64,000 nt of DNA from Phycisphaerae bacterium (GTDB lineage: Bacteria; Planctomycetota; Phycisphaerae; Sedimentisphaerales; Anaerobacaceae). The translations under genes and the position numbers were made by a program. Under the pieces are notes generated by a model. That model did no database searches. It was not told the DNA's origin and saw only the letters and a program-made list of their open reading frames with translations. The stretch is taken from the NCBI GenBank assembly GCA_028714855.1, contig JAQTLP010000008.1, forward strand, positions 62,001 to 126,000, read 5' to 3'. Below, piece by piece: positions 25,936 to 35,207 of this stretch. Position 1 is the first letter of the stretch; each line of letters opens with the position of its first letter.

Positions 25936-25977
25936 CTAAAGGCACTGGTCGCATTTGTAAACATAAGCTTTTGACAT
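25936..25977 (-). CDS. 13-codon mini-ORF between leuC and leuD
   Basis: Seven bases after the leuC stop, a GAGGT ribosome site precedes ATG and the peptide MSKAYVYKCDQCL, then TAG. It carries a CxxC and looks like the start of a rubredoxin-like or zinc-ribbon protein cut short. The stop overlaps a GTGCC-TAAA-GGCAC palindrome (25932-25945). It has no leucine run, so it is not an ordinary attenuator peptide. It may be a truncated gene or a coupling peptide; whether it is expressed is unknown. Confidence 0.3.
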   Translation of the reverse strand: MSKAYVYKCDQCL

Positions 25978-25984
25978 TTTTACC

Positions 25985-27247
25985 TCACATATACTTTCTT
26001 GGGTCGGTTAGTTTCCCTTCAACCGCACTTGCTGCAGCGGTGGCGGGCGAAGCTAAATAGACTTCGCTCTTTGGATGCCCCATTCTGCCGACGAAATTTC
26101 TATTGGTTGTGCTGACGCACTTCTCGCCTTCGGCTAACACACCCATAAAGCCGCCGAGACACGCACCACAAGTGGGCGCAGCGATTACGCAACCGGCCGC
26201 GTAGAATATATCGAACAGCTTTTCATCCATCGCCTGTTTCCAGATTTCAGGCGTTGCAGGGACAACGATGGTCCTTATGGCAACTTTTTTGCCTTTTATA
26301 ATTTTGGCCGCTATTCTTAAATCTTCGATTCTGCCGTTGGTGCAGCTTCCGATATACGCCTGGTCCATTACCTTGCCGGCGCATTTGCCGATAGGCACAC
26401 CATTGCTGGGCAGGTGCGGCATCGCTACCATTGGTTCTAATTTGGCGCAGTCGAATTCTTCAACGCTTGCATATTCAGCATCTTCGTCGGATTCGTACAC
26501 GGTGTAATCGGTTTTCCCTTTCAGATGTTCGTCGAGATACTGTTTTGTGACATTGTCAAAACCGATGACGCCGTTTTTTGCACCTGCTTCGATGGCCATA
26601 TTCGTTATGGTCATTCTCGCTTCCATTGACATTTTCGCAATCGCAGGGCCGGTGAATTCCATCGCCTTATAGAGCGCACCATCGACGCCTATTCGTGTAA
26701 TCACAGCAATAATTACGTCCTTGCTGTAAGCGCCTTTGGGCAGCGTCCCTTTGAGCACAAACTTTATTGACGCAGGGACTTTGAACCAAAGCTGACCTGT
26801 CGAAATGGCCGCTGCCAAATCAGTCGAGCCGATACCAGTGCTGAAACACGCAAACGCACCGTATGTGCACGTATGCGAATCGCCGCCGACGATTACCTCA
26901 CCAGGCCTGATATGTCCCTGTTCCGGCAGCAGCGCGTGACAGACGCCCATCCTGCCGAGCTTATAATAATGTTTTATGTTATGGCGATTTGCCCATTCGT
27001 CAAGACGCTTGTGGAGTTCGGCACTCTTGATGTCTTTAGCAGGCTGAAAGTGGTCGGGCGTTACGACTATTCTTTCGGAGTCGAATACCTTGTCTATACC
27101 TTTTTCGATCAGCATTGAAATAGCCGCCGGTGTTGTTACATCGTGGCACATAATGATGTCAATCTTCGCGTTTATTATATCGCCAGGCGAGACTTTCTTT
27201 TGGCCCGCTGCTTTCGCTAAAATTTTTTCAGTTATTGTCATTCCCAT
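25985..27247 (-). CDS. leuC: 3-isopropylmalate dehydratase large subunit
   Basis: A 420-residue aconitase-family enzyme, the archaeal/bacterial-type LeuC. Fe-S cluster Cys are in [14 protein letters not shown] and in [32 protein letters not shown] is the substrate-binding loop. With LeuD it carries out the stereospecific isomerisation of isopropylmalate. It follows leuA by 16 bases in the same operon. Confidence 0.95.
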   Translation of the reverse strand: MGMTITEKILAKAAGQKKVSPGDIINAKIDIIMCHDVTTPAAISMLIEKGIDKVFDSERIVVTPDHFQPAKDIKSAELHKRLDEWANRHNIKHYYKLGRMGVCHALLPEQGHIRPGEVIVGGDSHTCTYGAFACFSTGIGSTDLAAAISTGQLWFKVPASIKFVLKGTLPKGAYSKDVIIAVITRIGVDGALYKAMEFTGPAIAKMSMEARMTITNMAIEAGAKNGVIGFDNVTKQYLDEHLKGKTDYTVYESDEDAEYASVEEFDCAKLEPMVAMPHLPSNGVPIGKCAGKVMDQAYIGSCTNGRIEDLRIAAKIIKGKKVAIRTIVVPATPEIWKQAMDEKLFDIFYAAGCVIAAPTCGACLGGFMGVLAEGEKCVSTTNRNFVGRMGHPKSEVYLASPATAAASAVEGKLTDPRKYM

Positions 27248-27263
27248 AGGTTTTACCCTGAAT

Positions 27264-28829
27264 TTACAGTTCTACTTTTACTTCCGGCTCTTCGCCGGTG
27301 TCTTTTCTCGCGACCATTCTGTTGATGGCGTCAACGTAGGCCTTTGCACTTGCCTCAATAATATCAGTTGAGACGCCTCTGCCTATGCAGGTTCGGCTAT
27401 CCTGCCTGATTCTGACTGTTGCTTCACCGAGAGCTTCTTTACCGCTGGTTACCGCTCGAATCGAGTAATTTTCCAGCGTCGGCGAGAAACCGGTTGCCTC
27501 GCGAATCGCCTCGTAAGCTGCATCGACGGGGCCGTCGCCTTCGGCCTGCGCTTCTTTCAATTTGCCTTTGCTGCGGATTTTAACCGTTGCCGTCGGATTC
27601 ATTCCCGTTTCTATCAGCACCCGCAGATACTCCAGCTCAAAGGTATGCTCGACTACACGCACCTCATCATCGATAATCACAACAACGTCTTCATCGAACA
27701 CTTCTTTTTTCTTGTCCGCCACCTGCAAAAACCGCTGGTAGGCCTGTTCAAGCTCCTCTTTAGAGAGTTTGTAACCCAGCTTTTTGCAGCGGTCGACAAA
27801 CCCGTGCCTGCCTGTGTGTCTGCCTAACACCATACGAGAGCTGCCTAAGCCGATACTTTCCGGCGTCATAATCTCGTACGTGCTTCGCTCCTTGAGGACG
27901 CCATCCACGTGGACGCCGCTCTCATGTGCGAATGCATTGGCTCCGACAATCGCTTTATTCGGCTGCACGACAAATCCGGTAAGACGAGACACAAGCTGGC
28001 TTGTCTTGTAAATCTGCTTTGTATTTATATTTGTCGTTAACGGCTTGGTTCTGTCTTTGCCGAAGAAGTCGGGCCTCGTATGCACAGCCATCACGACCTC
28101 TTCGAGCGCAGCGTTACCAGCTCGTTCGCCGAGACCATTGACCGAGCACTCGACTTGACGGGCGCCGTTTCGCACGCCTGTAACTGAATTCGCCACCGCC
28201 ATACCGAGGTCGTTGTGGCAATGGGTGCTTATTATACATTTGTCTATACCCGGAACGTCTGATTTAAGCTGAGCAATGATTCGGCCATACTCATACGGCA
28301 GGACGTAGCCGACGGTGTCGGGTATATTTAATGTCGTCGCACCGGCTTCGATGACCGCGGTCAGGATTTCAACGAGAAACGACATTTCGCTCCTGCAGGC
28401 ATCCTCAGGTGAAAATTCGACGTCGCCGGTGAAAGTTTTTGCCAGTTTTACCGCAGCGACGGCCATTTTCAAGACCTCGGCGGGCGTCTTATTCAGCTTG
28501 TGCTTCATATGAATCAGCGAGGTTGCGACAAAAGTGTGAATCCGCCGTTTTTTTGCCGGCGCAAGAGCCTTGCCAGCTGATTCGATGTCTTCCTTGGTCG
28601 AACGGGCGAGGCCGCAAATTGTCGGCCCTTTGACCTGCTCGGCTATCTGTTTTGTCGCTTCGAACTGGGCAGGCGAGGAAACCGGAAAGCCCGCTTCTAT
28701 TACATCGACGCCCAAAACCGCTAATTGCTGGGCTATTTCGAGCTTTTCAGCGATTGAAAGAGAGGCACCGGGTGCCTGCTCGCCGTCGCGTAAGGTGGTA
28801 TCGAAAATTAAGATTTTTTCTTCAGCCAT
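27264..28829 (-). CDS. leuA: 2-isopropylmalate synthase
   Basis: A 521-residue LeuA that condenses acetyl-CoA and 2-oxoisovalerate, the first step of leucine synthesis. The HMGL-like barrel shows [15 protein letters not shown] and the metal site in [30 protein letters not shown] follows. The last ~130 residues are the LeuA regulatory domain that binds leucine, so feedback inhibition is expected. GGAG lies seven bases before the ATG. It is the first gene of leuA-C-D-B-GTPase. Confidence 0.95.
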   Translation of the reverse strand: MAEEKILIFDTTLRDGEQAPGASLSIAEKLEIAQQLAVLGVDVIEAGFPVSSPAQFEATKQIAEQVKGPTICGLARSTKEDIESAGKALAPAKKRRIHTFVATSLIHMKHKLNKTPAEVLKMAVAAVKLAKTFTGDVEFSPEDACRSEMSFLVEILTAVIEAGATTLNIPDTVGYVLPYEYGRIIAQLKSDVPGIDKCIISTHCHNDLGMAVANSVTGVRNGARQVECSVNGLGERAGNAALEEVVMAVHTRPDFFGKDRTKPLTTNINTKQIYKTSQLVSRLTGFVVQPNKAIVGANAFAHESGVHVDGVLKERSTYEIMTPESIGLGSSRMVLGRHTGRHGFVDRCKKLGYKLSKEELEQAYQRFLQVADKKKEVFDEDVVVIIDDEVRVVEHTFELEYLRVLIETGMNPTATVKIRSKGKLKEAQAEGDGPVDAAYEAIREATGFSPTLENYSIRAVTSGKEALGEATVRIRQDSRTCIGRGVSTDIIEASAKAYVDAINRMVARKDTGEEPEVKVEL

Positions 28830-29381
28830 TTGTTTTCTCCAAAACTAACGCTGTTCGGGGCAAATTTACCCCAAACGCCGTTAAATTGCTACAAATTTAT
28901 CAAAAGCAAGGGTTTACAAATATAGATTTTTTGTGGAAAAAAGGGTTTATTGCGCCTAACGGCGCAAAAGGAGGGCGCTAAGGCACAGAATTGCCTTTTG
29001 CGGAGAATGAATTGTGTAAGTTCTACTCATAAGCCCAGTATTATACAGAAGAAGAGAAACTTTTGCAACAACTATTAAATATTTTTGCGGAATTTAGGAG
29101 GTTTGGGCAATGTGGGATAGCACCAAACGCGCAAGTTCGCGTTTTGGAATGGTAGAAAATGGTAAAAAGTTGTAAAAAATCGCTAAAAATGCGCGTAAAA
29201 GTGAGAGAAAATGCGCAAAAATGGTTGAAAATGTTGGATGATTTTTTACCCCCCTGCGCATTTGATCGCGCGGAGCGAAGAAGAATTTTTGTTGCTCGGA
29301 GACGCAGGTTTTGTATAATAAAGAGTCAGTTCCAGTTACCAAGATTTGGCCTATCAGGAGGTTTTGCAGGAGGGCAGAAAA
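28830..29381. other. Gap between leuA and the GLUG gene
   Basis: No gene is seen in 552 bases. It holds a perfect TTGCGCC-TAAC-GGCGCAA palindrome (28950-28967), a low-complexity stretch with repeated ATGG(T)(A/T)GAAAATGG words (about 29150-29245), and the promoter of the GLUG gene. I could not fix a leuA promoter or leader on the minus strand. Confidence 0.5.
29292..29319 (+). promoter_or_regulatory. Predicted promoter of the GLUG-protein gene
   Basis: TTGCTC (29292-29297) and a perfect TATAAT (29314-29319) are 16 bases apart, about 60 bases upstream of the chosen start codon. Confidence 0.6.
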
Positions 29382-30908
29382 ATGGGTCGAGTGTTTTTTG
29401 CGGCAATTGTTTTCGGGGGGTTGGTGTTGTCGTCTATTTGCTTCGGTTATTCCGGCGGCTCGGGGACAGAGGAAGACCCATATCAAATTGCCACAGCCGA
29501 GGATATGAACCAAATCGGGCTCAATTACCAAGACTGGGACAAGCACTTTAAACTGACGGCTGATATAAACCTCTCTGCCTATACAGGCACACAGTTCAGC
29601 CGTATCGGCACCGACGACAAACACGCTTTCAGCGGTGTCTTTGACGGCAATAGGCACACAATTTCCAATTTCACATACACGGCAGAAAGTGGCGACTATA
29701 TCGGCATTTTCGGTAATGTCAGCAATACAGGAAAAATCGAAAATGTCTCTCTTGTCGATGTAAACATAACCGGACACAATTATGTCGGCGGTCTGGTGGG
29801 AATCAACAACGGCAGTATCAGCAATTGCTATTCGACAGGTACAGTCAGCGGTGGTTCTAATTCTTGGATTGTTGGCGGTCTGGTGGGATACAACCAAGGC
29901 ACTATAGCAAATTGCCATTCGACAGGAACTGTCAGCGACTCTTCCTACTCTGATATGTTAGGCGGGCTGGTGGGATACAATAAAGGCACTATCGACAATT
30001 GCAATGCAAAAGGAGATGTCTCCGGTGGGTACAACTCGGTTTGTCTCGGCGGGCTGGTGGGGTGGAATGAAGGCGGCATAAGAAACTGCAATTCGACAGC
30101 TACCGTCACCAGCGACGGAGATTATTCATACTACCTCGGCGGGCTGGTGGGATATACCTATGGAGGAGGTATCCGTGAATGCAGTTCGACAGGCAATGTT
30201 ACCGGCGGAGATTATTCATACTACCTCGGCGGGTTAATTGGAGGTAATGAACGGGCCGTCTTTATCATGTATTGTTATTCGACAGGAAATGTCCGTGGCG
30301 GATATGAATCAGATTATGTCGGCGGGCTGGTAGGGGAGAATGCAAATGACAGCTATGTCATAGATTGCTATGCTACGGGTGAGGTTGCCGGGGACTATGA
30401 TGTGGGCGGCTTAGTGGGTATAAACGACAATAGCTACATTGAAGAGTGTTACTCATCAGGCAGCGTGTCTGGGTATATGTATGTCGGCGGATTATTAGGC
30501 TGGAATAATGGAGGGACAACTACAGATTCATTTTGGGACATTGAAACCAGCGGCCAATCATGGAGCGCCGGCGGGACGGGCAAAACCACCGCCGAAATGA
30601 AATTGAAAAGCACATTTACCGCAGCCAACTGGAGTTTTGCGGGCGATACGGCCAACAGCACGGATTATGTCTGGCGGATGTGTATAGACGGAGTGAACTA
30701 TCCGCTTTTGTGGTGGCAGTTTAATATGGCAGATTTTACCTGTCCTGACGGCGTCAGTTTCATAGACTTTGCGATTCTGGCCAACGTCTGGCTAAGCGAC
30801 CCTACTCAGGTCAACTGGAACGAGCGCTGTGACATTGCTGAACCGCAGGACAGTGTCATTGATATCTTAGACCTTGCGGTATTCACACAATACTGGCTTG
30901 AGGATTAA
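29382..30908 (+). CDS. Secreted GLUG-repeat protein with dockerin-like C-terminus
   Basis: A 508-residue exported protein. After a signal peptide (about 1-22) comes a beta-helix-like region. It has about nine repeats of roughly 28 residues built on xGGLVGxNxGxIxNCxSTGxVSG (GLUG type). The last ~60 residues contain two D-x-D/N-rich loops (DFTCPDGVSFIDFAIL and DSVIDILDLAVFTQYWLED), the dockerin-like end found on many Phycisphaerae exported proteins. It is likely a surface or secreted adhesin or polysaccharide-related protein. ATG 29382 follows AGGAGGG; an upstream TTG is less likely. Confidence 0.85.
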   Translation: MGRVFFAAIVFGGLVLSSICFGYSGGSGTEEDPYQIATAEDMNQIGLNYQDWDKHFKLTADINLSAYTGTQFSRIGTDDKHAFSGVFDGNRHTISNFTYTAESGDYIGIFGNVSNTGKIENVSLVDVNITGHNYVGGLVGINNGSISNCYSTGTVSGGSNSWIVGGLVGYNQGTIANCHSTGTVSDSSYSDMLGGLVGYNKGTIDNCNAKGDVSGGYNSVCLGGLVGWNEGGIRNCNSTATVTSDGDYSYYLGGLVGYTYGGGIRECSSTGNVTGGDYSYYLGGLIGGNERAVFIMYCYSTGNVRGGYESDYVGGLVGENANDSYVIDCYATGEVAGDYDVGGLVGINDNSYIEECYSSGSVSGYMYVGGLLGWNNGGTTTDSFWDIETSGQSWSAGGTGKTTAEMKLKSTFTAANWSFAGDTANSTDYVWRMCIDGVNYPLLWWQFNMADFTCPDGVSFIDFAILANVWLSDPTQVNWNERCDIAEPQDSVIDILDLAVFTQYWLED

Positions 30909-30957
30909 AACTCAAAATAGTGTATCGCGTCGCCGTGAGCAGCGAGGGGTAAACAAA

Positions 30958-30972
30958 TCCGCCTGGGGCGGA
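30958..30972. repeat. GC palindrome TCCGCC-N3-GGCGGA
   Basis: A perfect 6+3+6 palindrome in the gap after the GLUG gene. The same arms occur at 39644-39658. Confidence 0.6.
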
Positions 30973-30981
30973 CAAGTCCTT

Positions 30982-31015
30982 CTTGCAATTCGACAATTGT
31001 GCGCTAAAATTGGGG
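30982..31015. repeat. 34-bp direct repeat, left copy (before S41 gene)
   Basis: It matches 32409-32442 at 32 of 34 positions, with core CGACAATTGTGCGCTAAAAT. It contains TTGCAA and TAAAAT 15 bases apart and ends two bases before the S41 start codon, so it may be the promoter of a nearly leaderless mRNA. Confidence 0.75.
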
Positions 31016-31016
31016 T

Positions 31017-32384
31017 ATGGAAAAACCACTCAATAAAATCATTGCGGTGATTATACTTTTATTTTCTTTGGAGGCAGGGGTATCGGGCGCGCCACCGAAA
31101 ATCATCAATACGGTGCCTGAAAATGGTTCACAGGATGTGAACTCCAATCTGCGACAGATTCGCATTGTCTTCGACCAAGATATGGACCAAAACGGCTATT
31201 CGATATGCGGAGGCGGAGAGAATTATCCTAAAACAATCGGAAACCCGCGATGGGTTAACAAACGCACGATTGTAATGCGGGTGAAGCTTATTCCAAACCA
31301 TGATTATCAGCTAAGCATCAACTGCCCAAACTTCAAGAATTTCAAGAATACCAAAGGTGAATCGGCCGAGCCGTATCCGATTGAATTTAAGACCAGCTCA
31401 GATAAAGCAGGAGCCAAAGCTGAGAATCTCAGCGTCGCAGAAAACGCAGAGGCGACAGAAGAGCTGCGCAAAGCTATCGATGAGAAGTACTCGTATCGCG
31501 ACCTTCGTAAGTTTGATTGGGACAGGCTGTTCGACAGGTACAGCCGGGCAATGAAGGTCGCCAAAACGCCGGAAGCATTTGCGGAGGCAGCAGCGGAGAT
31601 GCTTGCCAATGCGGGAGATGCGCACATCTGGGTTAAGATTGGCGAAAAAAATGCTAAGGGGAAATTCAGGAGGAGTGTTACTGAAAATTACAATCTAAAA
31701 ATTTTGGAAAAAACAGTTCGCGGGTGGCGGAAGCGCAGCGATGCGGTATTTACCGGGCAATTCAACGACGGGATCGGTTATATTCTTATTGACAGCTGGT
31801 CCCGTGAACGTAAGGAGGCGCTCGAGGAGGCCTATAAGGCGATAGAGAAGTTTGCCGATGCACCGGGACTTATAATCGATGTTCGCAGCAACAGCGGTGG
31901 TGCTGAGCCGCTTGCGGAGGAATTTGCGGGCTGTTTTATCGACGAGCCGAAGGTTTATGCCCGGCATGTGTATCGTAATGTTCGTGAGCCGGGAGGATTT
32001 ACCAAGCCGAATAATCGCATTCTGGAGCCGAGCGAGGGGCGGCCGAAGTATCGCGGCAAGATAGCCGTGCTTACGGGGCCGGTGAATATGAGCAGCTGCG
32101 AGGCGTTTCTTTTGATGATGAAGCAGGTTTCTGGCTGTAAACTTATTGGCGAGAAATCTTACGGCAGTTCGGGTAATCCCAAGCCGACCGAACTGGGCAA
32201 CGGTGTGACGGTATTTTTGCCATCGTGGAAAGCTATGCGGCCTGACGGGACGTGCTTTGAGGGCGAGGGTATTGCTCCGGATATTCTTATTAAAACGACG
32301 AAGACAGAACTTAACAGCCGGGATGCTGTTCTCGAAGCTGCGTTGAAGTGGCTGCGTGAGTCCCAAATGACCCCTGCGAGGTGA
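31017..32384 (+). CDS. Exported S41-family peptidase with Ig-like N-terminal domain
   Basis: A 455-residue protein with a signal peptide (about 1-25). A Big_5-type Ig-like domain spans about 26-125 (INTVPENGSQDVNSNLRQI…FDQDMD). A helical region follows, then an S41 tail-specific peptidase domain from about 245. Domain motifs are GYILIDSWSRE, LIIDVRSNSGGAEPLAEEF, TGPVNMSSCEAFLLMM with the likely nucleophile Ser, and IGEKSYGSSGNP. There is no obvious PDZ domain. It likely acts in the periplasm or on the surface. No ribosome site is visible, and a possible promoter abuts the ATG. It is flanked by 34-bp direct repeats. Confidence 0.85.
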   Translation: MEKPLNKIIAVIILLFSLEAGVSGAPPKIINTVPENGSQDVNSNLRQIRIVFDQDMDQNGYSICGGGENYPKTIGNPRWVNKRTIVMRVKLIPNHDYQLSINCPNFKNFKNTKGESAEPYPIEFKTSSDKAGAKAENLSVAENAEATEELRKAIDEKYSYRDLRKFDWDRLFDRYSRAMKVAKTPEAFAEAAAEMLANAGDAHIWVKIGEKNAKGKFRRSVTENYNLKILEKTVRGWRKRSDAVFTGQFNDGIGYILIDSWSRERKEALEEAYKAIEKFADAPGLIIDVRSNSGGAEPLAEEFAGCFIDEPKVYARHVYRNVREPGGFTKPNNRILEPSEGRPKYRGKIAVLTGPVNMSSCEAFLLMMKQVSGCKLIGEKSYGSSGNPKPTELGNGVTVFLPSWKAMRPDGTCFEGEGIAPDILIKTTKTELNSRDAVLEAALKWLRESQMTPAR

Positions 32385-32408
32385 TGGCGAGGCTAACCAT
32401 AAATCCCA

Positions 32409-32442
32409 CTTGCAATCCGACAATTGTGCGCTAAAATGGGGG
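32409..32442. repeat. 34-bp direct repeat, right copy (after S41 gene)
   Basis: Second copy of the repeat at 30982-31015 (32/34). It is followed by low-complexity TTAGTTATTAGTG-like words and a CCCTGCCATT/AATGGCAGGG hairpin (32507-32528) before the methyltransferase gene. Confidence 0.75.
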
Positions 32443-32550
32443 AAAATCATTAGTTATTAGTGCTTAGTCGTGAGTGGTTAGTTATTGGTATTTAGTGAAT
32501 AAAACCCTGCCATTAAAATGGCAGGGCTAACCAAGTAAAAAATATTCAAT

Positions 32551-33498
32551 ATGAACGCACTGCTTAACAAGATTATCTGCGGGGATTGTATAGAGATACT
32601 CGGCGAGGTCGGCGAGCCGTTTGCGGATTTGATATTCGCGGATCCGCCTTTTAATATCGGGTATAAATACGACAAATACTACGACAAGGTCAAAAGCAAA
32701 AATTACATCGCATGGACGAAAGAGTGGCTGGGCGTTTGCAAAAAGGTCCTGAAGCCATCTGGCTCGTTTTATATAGCCATCGGCGATGAATATGCGGCAA
32801 ACGTGAAGGTGATAGCGGATGAGCTTGGGCTTTTTATGCGGAACTGGATAATATGGCATTACACATTCGGCCAGCAGACGAAGATGAAATTTGCCCGCGC
32901 GCACACGCATATTTTTTACTTTGTAAACGATAAGAAGAATTTTACCTTTAACGAACACGCGGTTCGCGTGCCTTCGGACAGGCAACTAATTTACGGAGAC
33001 AAGCGCGCCAATCCGAAAGGCAAGATGCCGGACGATGTCTGGGGGGAATTCTCGCGCGTATGCGGGACATTCAAGGAACGGGAAGAATGGCATCCGTGCC
33101 AGATGCCGGAGAGTCTGCTGAAAAGAATCATAGCGGTAAGCAGCAATACAGGAGATTGCGTGCTGGACCCATTCAGCGGGTCAGGGACAACTTTGGCAGC
33201 GGCGAAACAATTAGGCAGAAATTACGCCGGCGTGGAAATATCCGAAGAGTATGTTGAAAAGACAAAAAAACGTTTAGCTCAATTAGGAAAGCAACATTGC
33301 GGGAATGAGTCTCTGAAACCAACGGAGATGGCTGAATTTAAACGGCTTGTCAGTGAGACGACGATACCTGTCAGGGAGATTGCCGGCGACAAAAACCTTC
33401 TGGTTCTATTTACAAATCAATTTTCCGTGAGGATGAACAACGGCAGGCGCTATAAGACAGAAGAGATAGCGACGGTTTTAAGGGATTCGGCCGATTGA
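32551..33498 (+). CDS. Orphan DNA adenine methyltransferase (beta class)
   Basis: A 315-residue DNA methyltransferase. Motif IV, ADPPFNIGYKYD (about 30-40), comes before motif I, DPFSGSGTTLAAAKQLGRNYAGVEI (about 210-235). This is the beta-class order seen in CcrM and M.HinfI. DPPF indicates N6-adenine methylation. About 65 C-terminal residues after the domain are not recognised. No restriction gene is adjacent, so it is probably a solitary, perhaps regulatory, enzyme. The target site cannot be read from sequence. Confidence 0.85.
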   Translation: MNALLNKIICGDCIEILGEVGEPFADLIFADPPFNIGYKYDKYYDKVKSKNYIAWTKEWLGVCKKVLKPSGSFYIAIGDEYAANVKVIADELGLFMRNWIIWHYTFGQQTKMKFARAHTHIFYFVNDKKNFTFNEHAVRVPSDRQLIYGDKRANPKGKMPDDVWGEFSRVCGTFKEREEWHPCQMPESLLKRIIAVSSNTGDCVLDPFSGSGTTLAAAKQLGRNYAGVEISEEYVEKTKKRLAQLGKQHCGNESLKPTEMAEFKRLVSETTIPVREIAGDKNLLVLFTNQFSVRMNNGRRYKTEEIATVLRDSAD

Positions 33499-33509
33499 AG
33501 AATACAGGG

Positions 33510-35207
33510 ATGAAGAAAAATTTGCTGATTTTACTGGTGATTGCCAGCAGTGCGGCGATGCTGACGGTGATACAGGCACCGTTTAGCTTGTCGTTTCTGG
33601 CGTGGTTTGCGCTGGTGCCGTTTATTATGGCGTGCTCGCCTGAGGTAAAAGCTTGGCGGTTATTTCTTACGGCTTACTTAGTTGCGCTTTGCTATTGGCT
33701 TGGGAACATTTACTGGATGTACCAGGTAACGCCGGGGGGGTGGATTGCGTTTTGTATGTACACAGGGCTACTTTGGCCTATAATGGCGGTTTGCCTGCGG
33801 TATTGCCGGGGAAAAAAGATACCGTTATTTTTAGCTGTGCCGGTTTTGATTGTCGGGGCTGAGCATTTTCAGGGGTTTTTATTAGGGGGCTTTTTCTGGC
33901 GGTTTTTGGCACACAGCCAATACGCCAATATCACGCTCATTCAAATAGCTGACATATTCGGCGCAGCGGGCGTTTCGTTTCTGATAGCAATGGTCAACGG
34001 GTTAGCGGCAGAACTGATAATCGCCGCCGAAGAGAAAAAGATTTTTAAAATCGGTAATCTCCTGAAAGCCGCTTTGGTAGGCGGTGCGTTGGCCGGCGCT
34101 GTTATCTACGGGCGATACAGAATAAACGAATCGGACAAATACATCAAAGCGGGACCTCTGGTCGCGGCGGTGCAGACAACCGTTCCGCAATCTGTCAAGA
34201 AATCGCATCAGTCGTCGGAGGAAATACTCGACGGGCTGCTGAAAAACAGCAGGGCAAGTATCGAAGCAGGCACGGAACTAGTGGTCTGGCCTGAGACAAT
34301 GGTGCAGGCAACGCTGGACAAGAGGATACTAAATCGTATAACCGATGAATACGACTGTAAAACGGTCGATAAAATTTTGAGAGAACATTCGAAGGGAAAA
34401 GTTTTTGTGCTCGCAGGGGCATACGGGGGCACATTAAAAATTGGGGACGATTTCACCTTTGATTTAGCTGAAAGGTATAACTCGGCATTTCTGTATAAAC
34501 CCGACGGCACGGCGGCGGATGAACAATACAGCAAGATTCATTTAGTCGCCTTCGGGGAGTATATACCCTTCAAGAAAAGTTTTCCGCCGCTTTATAATCT
34601 GCTGATGAAATTTACGCCGTACGACTACGATTATACGCTGGACGCAGGGAGCGAATACACTGTTTTCGAAATGACCGGCAAAGAAAAGCAGGTGTATAAA
34701 TTCAGCGTGATGATTTGTTATGAGGATGCGGTGCCTGCGATTGCGAGGAGATTTGCAATAGACGAAAAAGGCGGAAAGAACATCGACTGGCTCGTCAATA
34801 TAAGCAACGACGGGTGGTTCGTGCGATTTGCAAATGGTAAAATTTCTCCGAGCACCGAATTGGGCCAGCACGCAGCCATTTGCGTATTCAGGGCCGTTGA
34901 AAACAGACTTGCGGTGGTGCGGAGTGTTAATACAGGGATAAGCTGTTTAATCGATACGGTCGGCCGTATACGAAATGGTTATATCGCAGGGACTTTGCCG
35001 CATCAGGCGATGGCGAGGACAGGTATGGCAGGCTGGTTTGCCGATAGAGTGCCGATAGATAAAAGAAGCACATTTTTCAGCCGATACGGGCAATGGCTGG
35101 ATTTTTGTTGCGCGGTCTGCTTTGTTTTGCTAATGATAATGCCGTCTTTGGGACGATTTCTTTTTAGAGAAGGACAAAAAAACAAGAATAGAAAGGCAAA
35201 AGGATGA
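33510..35207 (+). CDS. lnt: Apolipoprotein N-acyltransferase
   Basis: A 565-residue Lnt: about six to eight membrane helices, then a nitrilase domain. The Glu-Lys-Cys triad lies in VVWPETMVQ, YSKIHLVAFGEYIP and MICYEDAVP. It adds the third acyl chain to lipoproteins at the inner membrane. A last helix near the C-terminus (FCCAVCFVLLMIMPSLG) anchors it. ATG 33510 is chosen; a TTG at 33495 overlapping the methyltransferase stop is possible. Its stop overlaps the start of a lipoprotein gene by four bases. Confidence 0.9.
   Translation: MKKNLLILLVIASSAAMLTVIQAPFSLSFLAWFALVPFIMACSPEVKAWRLFLTAYLVALCYWLGNIYWMYQVTPGGWIAFCMYTGLLWPIMAVCLRYCRGKKIPLFLAVPVLIVGAEHFQGFLLGGFFWRFLAHSQYANITLIQIADIFGAAGVSFLIAMVNGLAAELIIAAEEKKIFKIGNLLKAALVGGALAGAVIYGRYRINESDKYIKAGPLVAAVQTTVPQSVKKSHQSSEEILDGLLKNSRASIEAGTELVVWPETMVQATLDKRILNRITDEYDCKTVDKILREHSKGKVFVLAGAYGGTLKIGDDFTFDLAERYNSAFLYKPDGTAADEQYSKIHLVAFGEYIPFKKSFPPLYNLLMKFTPYDYDYTLDAGSEYTVFEMTGKEKQVYKFSVMICYEDAVPAIARRFAIDEKGGKNIDWLVNISNDGWFVRFANGKISPSTELGQHAAICVFRAVENRLAVVRSVNTGISCLIDTVGRIRNGYIAGTLPHQAMARTGMAGWFADRVPIDKRSTFFSRYGQWLDFCCAVCFVLLMIMPSLGRFLFREGQKNKNRKAKG

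Noticed and set aside
28830-29093. T-box or leucine attenuator before leuA
   Set aside because: No T-box core sequence and no leucine-rich leader peptide could be found.
29159-29551. 130-codon plus-strand frame before the GLUG gene
   Set aside because: Low-complexity basic peptide in a gap that then overlaps the real signal peptide in another frame.
29094-29918. 274-codon minus-strand frame
   Set aside because: It is antisense to the GLUG-repeat gene and its regular composition mirrors the repeats.
29382-30908. Regular 84-base period considered as a CRISPR array
   Set aside because: It is a translated GLUG protein repeat with no spacers, and no cas genes are near.
31695-32450. 251-codon minus-strand frame
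   Set aside because: Antisense shadow of the S41 peptidase gene.
32507-32528. Hairpin CCCTGCCATT/AATGGCAGGG as a terminator
   Set aside because: No T run on the plus strand; the T-rich side is on the minus strand, where no gene ends.
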